From positions 310,001-374,000 of the forward strand of contig NZ_JAAOZC010000001.1 in assembly GCF_011761305.1 (NCBI RefSeq): a DNA stretch of 64,000 nt. The letters are read 5' to 3'. The notes under the pieces were generated by a model. That model did not search any database. It was not told the DNA's origin and worked only from the letters and a program-made list of their open reading frames with translations. This document shows, piece after piece, positions 35,071-46,370 of the stretch. Every line of letters starts with the position of its first letter. The stretch's first letter is position 1. Source of the DNA: Sphingomonas vulcanisoli (GTDB lineage: Bacteria; Pseudomonadota; Alphaproteobacteria; Sphingomonadales; Sphingomonadaceae). Position numbers and translations under genes: made by a program.

Positions 35071-35721
35071 TCAGAAAGAATTGGGCGCGATGCGGACGAT
35101 GTCCGGATTGGCGGCGTTGGCGGCATAAGTGATGCGGAGTGAAGCCGGGCCGGTAGGGGCCGATCTGCTGCTGGTGCCGGATTTGAACGGGATCCCGGCG
35201 GCGACGACTTCGACTCCTGCGCCCTGATCATCGACAGCGGCGAACATCAGCAGTGCGTTGGCGCCGACAGCGCCTACATCCGCTTTCGCGCGCGGCCGGA
35301 TCGGCAGCGCCTGGAAATAATTGCCGAGCTGGACGGCGGCGATCGAGATGGATTCGCGTTGCGCGGTGCTCGGCTCGCCTTCGATTGCCCAGATGACATT
35401 GACGCTGGTCAGCCGCTTTGACGTCGCACCGAACACATAGCCGATCTTCGCCGCGCCCGGCCCCGGGGGCAGGTCGGCCAGCGTGATCTGGAGGGCATCG
35501 GTGCCCTCGACCGGGTTCGAAGCGGTTTTGACCTTGGTGTCCCCGCCGAAATCGGCGGCGATAGCGGCGCGGACTTCCGCCTGCGTCATGCCGAAGCGCG
35601 CATGGCGGAAGCCGCCGATGCGATAGGCGGGCTTCGCGGCGGCGGGCGCGGGCGGCTGCTGGGCGAGCGCGGGCTGGGCGAGACAGGCGAGGATCGGCAG
35701 GATCGCGGTGAAAGGCCGCAT
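35071..35721 (-). CDS. Exported protein of unknown function, paralogue 2 of the TPS operon
   Basis: A 216-residue protein with a clear signal peptide (FTAILPILACLAQPALAQQ) and no membrane segment or lipobox, so periplasmic or secreted. The mature part has HARFGMTQAEVRAAIAADFGG, then PPGPGAAKIGYVFG, SKRLTSVNVIW and a final PDIVRIAPNSF. The upstream gene product at 35748-36443 shares the same pattern (GMT..A...IAADFPG, PGPGPAAVSYIFG, VNVDW, PDIYRIQPGDF), so the two arose by duplication. No known family recognised. The pair follows tpsA, so a role in adhesin maturation or surface display is possible. Confidence 0.75.
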   Translation of the reverse strand: MRPFTAILPILACLAQPALAQQPPAPAAAKPAYRIGGFRHARFGMTQAEVRAAIAADFGGDTKVKTASNPVEGTDALQITLADLPPGPGAAKIGYVFGATSKRLTSVNVIWAIEGEPSTAQRESISIAAVQLGNYFQALPIRPRAKADVGAVGANALLMFAAVDDQGAGVEVVAAGIPFKSGTSSRSAPTGPASLRITYAANAANPDIVRIAPNSF

Positions 35722-35747
35722 GGCATGGCTCCGGAAGCGCGCAGGCA

Positions 35748-36443
35748 TCAAAAGTCGCCCGGCTGGATGCGATAGATGTCCGGCGTCGCGCTCTGTGCGA
35801 AACCGATATGGAGGATGGCGGGCACGCCATCCGACGGCGGCGGCAGATCGGCGCGCGATCCATCGGGGCGGATGAGCTGGTAGCCTACGCCCTGTAGCCG
35901 CACCTCGACCAGCCCGCCCTTGACCCCCGCCGCCCCGAACAGCGACAGCGCGTTCGGCCCGACGGCGATGCCGCGCTCGACCGAGAGGAATTTCCAATAA
36001 TAGCTGATAAAGTCGGCGACGACCGCCTTGGCCGCTTCGGTCAGGGTAGCGCGGTCGGCGGCGACGGCATGATCGAACGACCAATCGACATTGACGTGCA
36101 TCAGGCCTTTCGATCGCCAGCCAAAGATATAGCTGACCGCAGCCGGCCCTGGCCCAGGCGCGAGCTTCGGTAGGTGCGCCACGATCAGCGTGGTCCGCAG
36201 CACGGGATCTTCAACCGGCGGATCAATCTTTGCGCCCGGAAAATCGGCGGCGATCTGCGCGCTCGCCTGCACGGTGGTCATCCCCCACTTCGCCTTACCG
36301 TAGCCATCGACCGCGTAAGCGAGGCCTGTCACCTGGAAGGCCGTCGGCTGACCGGTGGGGGAGGCGCCCAGCGCCGCCGGGCTTTGCGCCTGCGCCGCCC
36401 CGGACGCCGCCAGCAGGCCGGCAAAAAGGAGAGAGCGGATCAT
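35748..36443 (-). CDS. Exported protein of unknown function, paralogue 1 of the TPS operon
   Basis: A 231-residue protein with a signal peptide (RSLLFAGLLAASGAAQA). It is homologous to the next gene across its length: KAKWGMTTVQASAQIAADFPG, LAPGPGPAAVSYIFGWRSKG, MHVNVDWSFD and ATPDIYRIQPGDF. The start overlaps the tpsA stop in an ATGA at 36440-36443, so it is translationally coupled to the adhesin and presumably works with it. No catalytic motif is evident. Function unknown. Confidence 0.78.
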   Translation of the reverse strand: MIRSLLFAGLLAASGAAQAQSPAALGASPTGQPTAFQVTGLAYAVDGYGKAKWGMTTVQASAQIAADFPGAKIDPPVEDPVLRTTLIVAHLPKLAPGPGPAAVSYIFGWRSKGLMHVNVDWSFDHAVAADRATLTEAAKAVVADFISYYWKFLSVERGIAVGPNALSLFGAAGVKGGLVEVRLQGVGYQLIRPDGSRADLPPPSDGVPAILHIGFAQSATPDIYRIQPGDF

Positions 36444-39400
36444 TTCGACGCCACCAGGCCGATCTTGCCGTTCGCGACTTGGACAGTGCCGCCGAGTGCC
36501 TTCATCTTGGCGATCAGCGAGGCTTCCTGATCGCGCAGGCTTTGCGCCTGGAGCAGATCGCCGGGGCTGATGCTGCCGGGATTGGACTGGATCTTCTGCA
36601 CCAGCGCCTGCTCCTGCGCGACGACACTGTTCAGCTGCGCGGGAACGCTGCCGTAGGTGCTCACCGCCCGGCTGAGGTTGAAGCGGTCCTGATCGCTGTT
36701 GAACTTAAGCTCGTCCAGCTTCTGCGCCACCTCGGGATTTTGGGCGACATAGTTCATCAGATCGACGGTCGGCTTGTCGCCTGCCTTTTGGAACATCTGC
36801 AGCGCGGTGTTATATTTGTTCTGGACGTCGGCGGCCTTGGCCGCGGCCGCGTTCGCCGCCTGGCAGCTGGAATCGCAGCCACCCCCGCCGGTGAACATAT
36901 CGCTGATCATGTTGCCGATGCCGGTGGCGAAATTTACGATCGGTTTGGTGTCGAAGGAGAAACTCGGCGCGATCTCCAGCCCGCCGATGCCGATCGATAT
37001 GCCCAGCGAGAAGCCGATCGTCACGGTGCCGTCGCTATAGCCCGATGTGGAGGACGCGCCGATGCCGAGCGAGCCCGGCGAATAGACGGTTATCGATGCG
37101 CTGCCGCTGACGCCGCCGCCGGAGATGGTGCCGGACGTGCCCACCGAGGCGCCGACGCCCGCCCATTGCTTTTCGGAGACGACAATCGTGCCGTTGGCAT
37201 AGGTGGCGCTGTTGGTGCTGCCGGCATCGGCGAAGACGCGCGCGGTGGAACTCGAGGAGCCCGAAACGCCGCTGCCGAGGTCGCCACCCACAGTGAGGTT
37301 CTGATAGGCGTCGGCGCTGGCCAAGGTGGTCAGCGTCAGTCCGCCCGTGCCGAGCGAGGCCGTCGCCGAGGCCGAACCGTCGGCGCCATAGGTCATAGAG
37401 GCGGGGCCGATCGCCAATGTCACCGCAGCATGCGCGCCCGCCGAGGCCGAGAGCGTGATGCCGGTGACGCCGAACGAAGCGAGCGTTGCCGCCGATGCGC
37501 TGGCGCTCGCGGTGATGCTGAGCGGGCCATAGGAGACCGAGGCGCTGCCGCTGCCGCTGCCGCTGGCCTGGGCGGCGAAAGACAGCGCGGTCTGCGTGGT
37601 GGTCGCCGATCCGCTGCCCGATCCGGTGGCGTTGGCCTGGAAGGTCGTGACCGAGGCGGGCGGCGTATAGGCCACGTTTGGCGTCGCTGACAGGAAGCTG
37701 AAGTTGAAGACGCTGCTGTCCGAGACGACGAAGGTGCCGGACGACGAGCCGACGCCGCTGATCGGCAGCATCTTATATTTATAAGCGTCGCTGCCGATCA
37801 GGCCGATCGGGCGGAATTCATAAGTGCCTGTCGCGAAATTGGTGCCGCCGGTATAGGGCTGGCCGTTCTGGTAGACCGTGACGAGCACGCCGACATCATC
37901 GCCGGGCAGGAAGCCGGTGACGGGCGTGCCCGGATAATTGGTGGAGCGCACCGCGCTGATCACGCCGGGTGTGCCGATCGCCTGATAGGTGGTGCGATCG
38001 CCGTTGTCATAGATGCGGCCGCCGCCGGAGACGTTGACCTGCACAACACCCGGCGCGATCGTCATCGCGCCCGCGGTATTGCCGCTGGCGGCGAGGCTGT
38101 AATTGCCGGCCTTGGCGCCACTCAGGCTGCCGACGACCTGCGCATAGGTGCCGGGCGCCAGCGACAGGGAGTACGGCTGTGCGGAGACGCCATCGGCAAT
38201 CAGTATATTGCCGCTGACCGCGTCATTGTTGATCACGCCGGTGAGCGTGACGCTGCCCGGGCCGAAGTTCGCCTGCGTGCCGAGGTAACAGACGCTAGCG
38301 TAGGAACAGCCATTGTAGGGCGCCAACGATGAGATGCCGCCATATTGGCCCTGCACCGCTGCCACTGACCAGGTCAGCGGCTTGGGCGTGACGATTAGCT
38401 GGCCCGTGCCGACAATAGTGGTGATCGTATAATTGCCGGCCAGGCTGCCGCTCAATCCGGTGATGGTGAAGCTGCGCGTGCCCGCATCGAGGATCAGGTT
38501 GCTGAGCCCATAACCAATCGTCTGCTTGCCGAGCGTATAAGATTGCCCGGCCATGCTGATCACCGGCAGGACCGCGTCGTTACGCGCGATATTGGTGATC
38601 GTGAGCAGATCGCTGATCGTGCTGCCGTAAACCGCGCTCGCGGAATTGAGCGTCGCTGTGAGCGGGCGCTGCGTAATGGTGATGGGCGACGCCGTGCCGC
38701 CGCTCATCACGAAATTGGCGGAGTTGAGCGTTGCGCCGATCTGGTGCGTGCCGGCGGTGAAGGCGGCCTGCGAGCTATCGAAAGACTTGCCGTCGAGCAG
38801 CGGCACGACGCTGACCTGGTTCATATAACCGGTCGGCACACCGCTCAGCGTGAAGGAATAGCCGATCGTATCACCGTAGACCCCGGTGGAGGGGGCCGTC
38901 GTCGTATAGGTGACCGGCTTCTTGGCGACGGTGACGGCGCCGATGATACCGGAGGGCAGCGCGGACAAGGGCAAGACGTAATTGGCCGCCGAAGCGCCAT
39001 TGAGCGCCCACGACCTGTCGATTGCGCCGGAGGGCGAAAACGAGAAGCTCCAAGATCCGGCCGCCAACATGGAATTGGGATCGTAGAGAAACGATGAGGT
39101 GCTATTGATCGCGATTATTGTCGGCGCGACGCTGTCTCCGGCAACAACCCCGGTGAGCGTGCCGAAGCTCTTTGCCGTATCGAGGTAGGTGATCGACTGG
39201 TTCGTGTTCGCTGCGATTAGGCTATATCCCAGCATCTTCGGATTGATCGTGTACATGCCCGCTGTGTTGCCGCCTGTGGCCAGCACATAATTGGCCGAAG
39301 CCGCACCGGTCAGGCCCGACAATGTATCGGAATACGTGCCTGCATTGCTGCGATCGGTGATCGCCAGGCCATGGGTGCCGGCAACCGCATCGGCCCCAAC

Positions 39401-39656
39401 CAGGCCGGTGAACGTCACCGCGCCGAACACCGGCGTGCTGCCGTAGGTCGAGCTCGCATTGGCGATCGCGTAGGTGATCGGCTTGGGGTTGATCGTCAGA
39501 GTCGTAGAGATCTGATCGACCGCGTAATTGCCGGCGTCCGCGCCTGAGAGGCCTGATGCGGTGACGGTGTAGCTTCCTGCCGGTGTTTGCCGGCCGATGG
39601 TCAGGTTGGCGCCGCCGCCGCTCGCCGCCACCACAGCGCCGCCGGACGTCACCGTA
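36440..39656 (-). pseudogene. TpsA adhesin, C-terminal third (separated by frameshift)
   Basis: The last part of a large filamentous adhesin, in the frame that carries the natural stop. It has about five further MBG-like beta repeats (boundaries such as INPKPITYAIANASSTYG and ITQRPLTATLNSASAVYG), then a Gly/Ser/Ala-rich stretch (ATGSGSGSATTTQTALSF) near 37.6 kb, and a coiled-coil-like tail with many Ala, Gln and Lys before VASK. An extra A near 39656 takes the middle part out of this frame; the usable internal ATG is at 39652. It could be made as a separate piece only if re-initiation occurs, and would then lack a signal peptide. Confidence 0.75.
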
Positions 39657-42210
39657 TTCCCCCGCGATGATACCGCTCAGCGTCGGCAGGCCGAGATTGG
39701 CAACGGTGCCATAGGTCGAGCTGAGCGGGTAATAAGCGGCTGAAAGCACGCGCGGCGTAACCGTGAGTTGCAGCGTATCGCTGCCGGCCAGCCGATAATT
39801 CGATGCCTGCGATCCGGTCAGGCCGGTCGCGGTGAAGCCGTACGTGCCGACCTTGAGCGAACCCGATCCAGAGGCGGGGAGCAAGGGTGACGTAACGATT
39901 GCCGAGACCCTGGATTGGTCGGCCGGCAGCACATTGTCCAGATTGGCAAAGCCGATCGTGCTGCTCGCCTGATAGAGGCCGTAGGAGACGCTGCTGTCGC
40001 TGAAACTGAGTACGACTGCGGCGGTGACCGGCCGCGGGGTGATGGAAACCGTGCCGGTGGCGACGCCACTGTTGGCAAGCGTGTAATTGAACGCGCTGTC
40101 GCCGCCGATGCCCGTGAGCGTCGTCGCATAACTGCCGACGGGAAGCATGGTGCTTGCGGCATAGAGGCTAGTGCCAGATTTGATTAGGGTGGCGTCGGGC
40201 ACGACGATGTCGCCGCTCTCGATGCCGCTCAGCGCTGCCGTGGGAAGCGCGGTGCCGTCGCCGTAGACCACTGAACCGCCGGCAATGCTGTAGGTCAGAG
40301 GCTTGGGCGTGACGCTGACCAGACCATAGCTGTTGCCAGTGGCGGCGATCACATAATCGCCCGCCTGCGCACCGGTGAGGCCGGTGAGTCCGAGATACCA
40401 GGTGCCGACGCCGCGCCGCCCGATCGTCGCGTCGAACGTCTGGCCCTGGATATTGCTGGACGATATGCCGATGCCGCCGCTGACCGTATCGCCGCTCAAG
40501 ACGCCAGCGAAACTCAGGCCTGAGGCTGCAATCGTTTGGCCGTAGACGAAACTGCCGCCGCCCACCGTATAGGTCAGCGCCTTGGGATTGATCGTCAGCG
40601 TGCCGAGCGTGTTGCCGACCGTTGAGACCGTGTAATTGCCGGCGTTGGCACCTGTCAGCCCCGTCACCGATAGCTGATAGGTGCCGACTGATGTGTGCGT
40701 GCCAAGCGCGACCGCCGCATTGTTCTGACTGGCGCCGACCACGCCCTGAACGCTATCCGCGAAATAGGTGCCGAACAGGGAAGCGGTCGGCAGGGATGCC
40801 ACCGTGCCATAAGTGCTGCTGGCATTGCCCACCGAATAAAAGATCGTGGCGGGCGTGACGGTGTAGACGCCGATGTGATTGCCCGTCGGCGCGATACTGT
40901 AGTTGGAGGCGCCGGACCCGCTGAGCGCGCCGACCGAGAGGCCGTAGGTGCCGGCGTTGAGCGCATAAATATCGTTGTAGGCCGTGACGGCGGAGCCATT
41001 GAGCGACAGCTGGCCCGCAATGGTCCCGTAATCGGCGCCGACAAGGCCATTGAGCGTGATGGTGGGGAGGACATCGGTCGTCCGGAACGTGCGGCTGCGA
41101 TCGGCGACCGAGAAGGTAATCGGCTTGGGCGTGACGGTATAGGTGCCGGTGCGGGGCGCGCTGTTGAGATCGTAGGAATAATTGCTCGCGGCGCCGCCGG
41201 TGATGCCGTTGAATACGAAGCTGTGCGTGCCCGCCGAGGCAACGTAGCCGTAGGTGTCGCTGCCGAGATATTGCAGCGAGACCGTGCTGCCGTCGCTCTG
41301 CAGGAAGGGCTGGGCGGTATCGAGGCCGGTGAGGCCGGTAACGGTCAGGACCGGAGAGGGCGTGCCGTAAACGCCCGAAAGGCTCGCCACCGAGAAGGTC
41401 AGCGGGCGCCGGGTGATCGTATAAACCGCGCTCGTGTTGCCGGTATTGGCAATCGTGTAATTGCTTGCGTCGGTGCCCGTGAGGCCGGCGGTGATGCCAT
41501 AAGAGGCCGCCGTGCTGGTGTTGGTCAGAGGCGAGGCGCTGCCGTTCGCCAGCGTCGTCGCGTTGACTGATCGCCGTTGATAAGGCCGGTCAGCGTCGGC
41601 ACCGCGAGCGTCGGTATGTCGCCATAAACGGAAGTACCACCCGTTGCGACATAAGTGATCGGCTTGGGCTGAATGGTCAGCGTGCCGTCGATATTGCCGG
41701 TGCCGGAGAGATCATAATTTGCCGCCGAGGTGCCCGCAAGGCCGCTGCCTGAGACGGTATAGGTGCCGACGCGGGCGCTCGTCGAAAGGCCCGCGGAGGA
41801 CAGCGTTGCCAATGACACGTTGTCGCTGCCGACGATGCCGTTGAGCAGCGATGAAGGCGAAGCGAGCGTGCCGTAGTTCGTGGTGCTGTCGTAGATCTGA
41901 TAGGTCAGTGCTTTCCGGGCGATGGCGATCGTGCCGGAGATGAGCCCGCTCGTGTCCAGCGTGTAATTGCCCGCGCCCGCGCCGCTGAGGCCGGTCAGCG
42001 TGAAGCTATGGTTACCCGCCCCCAGCAGGGTGGCGAAGCCGAAGCCCGCGCCGTTCGCGGACAGCGTCGTGCCGGCGACGGTATCAAGCGTCGCGACGGG
42101 CGCCACCACATCATTGTTGAGAACGCCCGATAGCGTCACCAGCGCGGCGGGCGCGCCATAAGTATAGCTGCCGTTGGTCACCGTCGGCAGCAGCGCCTTG
42201 GGATTGATGT
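38030..42210. repeat. Tandem MBG-type protein repeats encoded in tpsA
   Basis: About 15 units of roughly 75-90 residues, each opening with a linker like I(N/T)PKP(L/I)TY, then YG about 15 residues later, then L(S/T)G(L/V/I)..GD.V, and closing with TG(L/I)(T/S)G..A.NY....GN..G. These are the marks of the mostly-beta grasp (MBG) adhesin modules. At DNA level the units are diverged, so this is protein repetition rather than a recent tandem array. Confidence 0.8.
39657..41566 (-). pseudogene. TpsA adhesin, middle part (in a third frame between two frameshifts)
   Basis: About 640 residues of uninterrupted MBG-like repeats: VTPKPITFSVADRSRTF, VTPATIFYSVGNASSTYG, INPKALTYTVGGGSFVYG, VTPKPLTYSIAGGSVVYG and ITPRPVTAAVV. 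The frame enters after a lost base near 41566 and leaves after an extra base near 39656, after which it continues out of register to a stop at 39222. The repeats show no other stops or decay, so the shifts are recent or are sequence errors. Confidence 0.72.
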
Positions 42211-44626
42211 GGATCGTATCGGTGGTGGTGGTCAGATTGTAGAAATAGCCACCGGGCGCATTAGCGGTATCGATCGCAGCAGTCGTGGTGATCGTATAGG
42301 TGCCGGGCGCCGAATAAGCCGCCGGTAGCCCGCTGGTGGTGAGGCCGGTGAAGGCGCTGGAGAGCGTCCCCAGCGTATCGGTGCCGCGCAGCGCGCCGGA
42401 GGTGATGTGATACTGCACCGGCACCGGATTGGCGTCGCCATAGCTGATATCGCTATACGCGCTGCCCTTGCCCAGCGAGACGCGGGTGAAATTGCCGCCG
42501 CCGCCACCGACGGGCGCCGCCTGGCCCCAGCGCGTCGTTACCCCATTCTCCACGAAGGCGACGAAGCCCGAATAGCCGTTGGTGACCTTAGCGGTGGCCT
42601 CGTCCGTCCAATTGACGCTGCTGCCGCTGACCGTCAGCCCCCCGCTGGTGTTGCCGGAGAGCGATCCGGTGATCGTCACGGCGCCGGTGCCCGCGACGTT
42701 GACCGGATCGATCGCGGTCTGGCCTGCCCCGGTGGCGGGAAAAAACGCCCAAGTGACATTCTGGTCGCTGCTGTTGAGCGTGATGTTGCCGCCCGAGATC
42801 GGGCCGAGGCGGTTGCCGGTGGCGCGGGTATCAACGGCGTGGTTGGTCAGGCCCGCGCCGGTGCCGAGTGTGAAGCTGATGTTGCCGGGGGTCTGGCCGC
42901 TGCCGGTCTGTGCCGAGATGATTGAATTGAAGGTCTCAATATAGGCTGCGCCGGGATCACGATCGGCGTCGATCACGCCGTTGGCGGCGCTGTCATTGGC
43001 GATCACCGTAAGGCTGCTGCTGTACAGCGTCAGATAGCCGCTGATCGTGACGCTGCGCCCGGCGCTGAGCGTCAGGTTGCCCGAATGGCCGCTGGACGCA
43101 AAATTGAAATCCACGGCCGCATTGCTGGAGCCCCAGCCGATATCGTTGCTGGCGCGCAGGACCACATCCGTGCCCGCGTTCATCAATCCAATGATGTCGC
43201 TGGTCTTGAAATAGGTGATGTCCGGGTCCGCGCCGGGCGCCGAATAGGGAACGTTGCCGTCGGCGGGGAGGGTGGTCGCGTTGTAATTGTATAGCGACAG
43301 CACATTGTCATCGAGAACACTGATGTTCTTCGGATCCAGAAGCAGCGCGCCGCGCAGCCCGGTGGCAACCCGCGGCAGGCTGGTGGTGAGCAGCCCGTGT
43401 GACGAAAGCTCGACCGATCCGCCCGTGACGCTGCCGCCCGCGCGGATCTGCCCGGCCTGATTGGTGGAGAGGTTGCTCCAGACGATCGCGGTCCCGCCGT
43501 TGGCGCCGCCGCTGACATCGATGGTGGAAGCGGCATCGAAATTGGTTGTGTCCGCCGCGGCCAGCGTGGGCAGCGCGCCGAAGCGGGTGACGAAGCTGCC
43601 GGTTTGCGCAGCCGTCGCCTGGCTGGCGGCGGCGCCCCCCTGGAACATCCCGCCGATGCGGACGAGGCCGCCCTGAGTGCCCCCGGCGGCGGTGAGCGTC
43701 GCGCCGGTGAGCGCAACGGCATCGCCGCCCGTGATATCGATGCGCCCGCCATCGTCGGCGCCGGAGGCATCGATGTCCCCGGAGACGGTGACCCGGCCGC
43801 CGCTGCCGCCATCCAGCACCACCACGCCGCCCTGGCGCGAGACGCTTTTGGCGGCGATCACGCCTGACATGTTGACCGCCTGCCGCACCGCCGCGCGCGC
43901 CGTCGCCGCGCTGAGCATGACAATGCCGCCCGGCGCTTCGATCCGGCCGCTGTTGGAAACCAGAGGCCGCCCGCCGGCATCGGTCAGATCGGCGGGGACC
44001 AGCACTTGCAGATAGCCGTCGCCCGAGAAATCGAGCGTCGCCTGATCGCCCGATCCCAGCGCGACCTTACCCAGCGACGAGACAATCAGCCCTTCGTTGC
44101 CGACGTGGGCGCCGAGCAAAGCGATCGCGCCGCCCGAAATCCGCCCCTGATTGAGCACCAGCCCGCCCGCAGACCCTGCGAAGCGCAGCCGGCCCGCCAT
44201 GAAATCGTCATTGCTGATATCCAGCGTCGATCCGATGAAGCCGCCACGCGCATCGATCGTGCCGGTCGGCGTGACGACGATGCCGTTGCGGTTGACGAGG
44301 AACACCTGGCCGTTGGCGGTGAGGCTGCCCGCGATCTTGGAGATGTCGCCGCCGGTGACGCGGTTGAGCAGAGCGGAGTTGGCGTCCGGCTGCGCGATCG
44401 TCACCTTGCCGCCTGCGCCGATGCCGAAGCTCTTCCAGTCGATTACCGCGCGGCTGCTGCCCTGTGTGATCGCAAGGTTGGCGCCGCTGCCGCCGATGCT
44501 CGCCGATCCGGCGACGACCTGACCGCCGCTCGGCACTTCCTGGGCAAACCCCGCGGTCGCGAACAGGCCGGCGCAAGCGGCCGAACATAGCCAGCGCGCA
44601 CGCATCTTGGGGGCGGAAGCGGCCAT
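41567..44626 (-). pseudogene. TpsA filamentous-haemagglutinin-type adhesin, N-terminal part
   Basis: Starts with ATG at 44626, overlapping the TpsB stop (ATGA). A signal peptide (WLCSAACAGLFATAGFAQE) is followed by the TPS/haemagglutination domain (SSRAVIDWKSFGIGAGGKV, SALLNRVTGGDISKIAG, GQVFLVNRNGIVVTPTGTI, LDISNDDFMAGRLRF) needed for secretion through TpsB. A beta-helix with many Gly/Val repeats follows, and the first three MBG repeats come after about 42.2 kb. Compared with the later repeats one G is missing near 41566 in GATCAG|TCAACG; the frame then stops at 41525. An intact TpsA would be about 2,730 residues. Confidence 0.85.
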
Positions 44627-45228
44627 CAGAACTGCACTCCAAAGGATACGGATAGGCGGTCGCCGGGCGCCACGCCGTTGGCGAGGTGGCTGTGACCATA
44701 TTCCACTGAAGCATTGAGCCCTGCGCCCAGCGGCAGCCCTTGCGCCGCGAAGTGCAGGCCGATGCCATAGGAGCGCGCCCAATCGGGATTGAGCGGATCG
44801 GCGAAGACATAATGGGCACGGCCGATCGCGGCATAAGCGTAGGGCGTCGCCAGCAGGCGCAATTTGCGATGGCTGAGCGGAACCGGCCGGGAGAGTTCGC
44901 TCCGCAATACCGCGCCGCCGTCGCTGCTCAAATTGCCGGCGGTGAAGGACGAGAGGCTATCAAGCCCCGAGAGATCGAAGCTGTAGGCATTGGGCACGGT
45001 TGTGCCGAACGAGGCCTGGCCGCGCGCGATCACCGCGATGCCGAAGCCCGCGGGCAGCGCCTGATCGACCTCCAGCCGCGCCTCCAGCGTCGCGAACTGG
45101 GGATCGGAGCCGCGCGATGTCGGCGTATCGGAGGCGAGGACCGAAGCCGTCGTGCGCGCGCCGAGGCCGGTGATGCCCTTCGAGAAAATCAGATCGGCTG
45201 AGATCTGGTTGCCGGCAAAGGGCTGCAC
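44626..45228 (-). pseudogene. TpsB two-partner secretion transporter, C-terminal barrel part
   Basis: About 200 residues forming the end of a ShlB/FhaC-type barrel: FSKGITGLGARTTAS, LEARLEVDQALPAGFG, a region near AIARGQAS and a final aromatic RLSVSFGVQF. It continues the N-terminal gene in another frame; without the shift the text would read LTVLQGELTG-QVQPFAGNQIS. The stop overlaps the tpsA start. Confidence 0.8.
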
Positions 45229-46370
45229 CTGCCAGTCAGCTCGCCCTGCAGCACCGTGAGACGATCGTGGCTGAGATCGATGCCGAAGAAGGGCAGGCTC
45301 TGGGTTTCGTCGGTCAGGATCAGCGATCCCTTGGCCGACAGCGCACCGGTATGCACGAAGGTCAGCGGCGCGAGCAGGCTGAACGATCCACGATACAAAC
45401 GGCCGTTGCTGGCGAAAATAGGATTGCCGACTTTCGGATTGGTGTCGGAGATCGTGAATTCGGGATTGATCGATACACCCGTGCCCGTGATCGGCAGGAT
45501 CAGCCCGCCGCCGGCGACGCGGCGCAGCGCGTCATGCCCCAGGTCGAAGCGCGGGTTGACCGAGAGGAAGCCGTAGAATTGCTCGCCGTTGCCGGTGGGC
45601 GAATTGATCTGGGCCGAGAGGTTCAGTCCCCAATTGTTGAACGAGGGGCCGAGGCGGTTATCGCCGCCGATGCTAAGCCCGAACGGCGGGAAGCCGCCAT
45701 CGAGGATCAGCCGCGCGCCACCCGGCTGTTCGCCCTGGCCCAAAGTGCTGCGCACCTTGGCGCCGGGAACGGCACCCGCCGCCGCCAGCCGCGCATCCAG
45801 CTCGGCCAGCTTGGGCTTCCTCTTGCCGACGATGCCCTTCATCTTGCGATGCACGGGCCCGCGGATCTGCCAGGGCAAGCCGCTGTCCTGTAGCGACTCG
45901 ACGAAGCCATCGATCAGCGCGAAGTGGAACGTTGCCCCGTTGGCAACGCGCTGTTCGGGCACGACGACCCGAGCGAGGAAATAGCCCGCCCGAACATAGC
46001 TCGCCTCCAGCGCGGCGGCGGCGCGATAGAGATCGCCGACCGAAACCTCATGCCCCTGCAGCGGTTCGAGCAAGGCGCGGGTCTTGGCCGCCATCTCCGG
46101 ATAGCCATCGTCCACAACAATCGCGGCGACGGTGAGCTTGACCTTGTCGGAGCCGCGTGGGGCCTCGGCCGGAAGGCTGCGCGGAATGGCCAGCGGCGGC
46201 GGAAGGACCGGAGGCGGCGGCAGCAGATTGCGCGGCGTTACTTGACTGGGCGCGATAGGCGCCTGCTGGGCGACCGCCCCAACGCCGACCCCGCCGGCCA
46301 ACGCCATAAAGCCGAGCAGCTTCGCACTGCTTTTCGCCTTACGCGAACACCACACCCCAGGCGTCAACAC
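45229..46370 (-). pseudogene. TpsB two-partner secretion transporter, POTRA and first barrel part
   Basis: The N-terminal part of a ShlB/FhaC/HecB-type Omp85-family transporter that exports TpsA across the outer membrane. A signal-like segment (LLGFMALAGGVGVGAVA) and a proline-rich linker (NLLPPPPVLPPPLAIP) precede a POTRA domain (KLTVAAIVVDDGYPEMA, SYVRAGYFLARVVVPEQ, FALIDGFVESL), then barrel strands (SIGGDNRLGPSFNNWG, FYGFLSVNPRFDLGHD). A missing base near 45228 (in GGC|AGGTGC) throws the rest out of frame; the shifted frame ends at 45189. The start is GTG at 46370, with another GTG five codons in. Confidence 0.8.

Noticed and set aside
39640-41580. Programmed ribosomal frameshifting as an explanation for the split adhesin
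   Set aside because: The sites have no slippery heptamer or following pseudoknot that I can see, and they need shifts in opposite directions; mutation or sequence error is simpler.
38030-42210. Regularly spaced repeats that could suggest a CRISPR array
   Set aside because: Units are 220-270 bases, diverged in DNA and preserved as protein in an open frame; they encode MBG domains.
42844-42854. TGGTCAGGCCC, one base from the uronate operator
   Set aside because: It lies inside the tpsA coding sequence within a repeat-rich, GC-rich stretch, far from any uronate gene; most likely chance.
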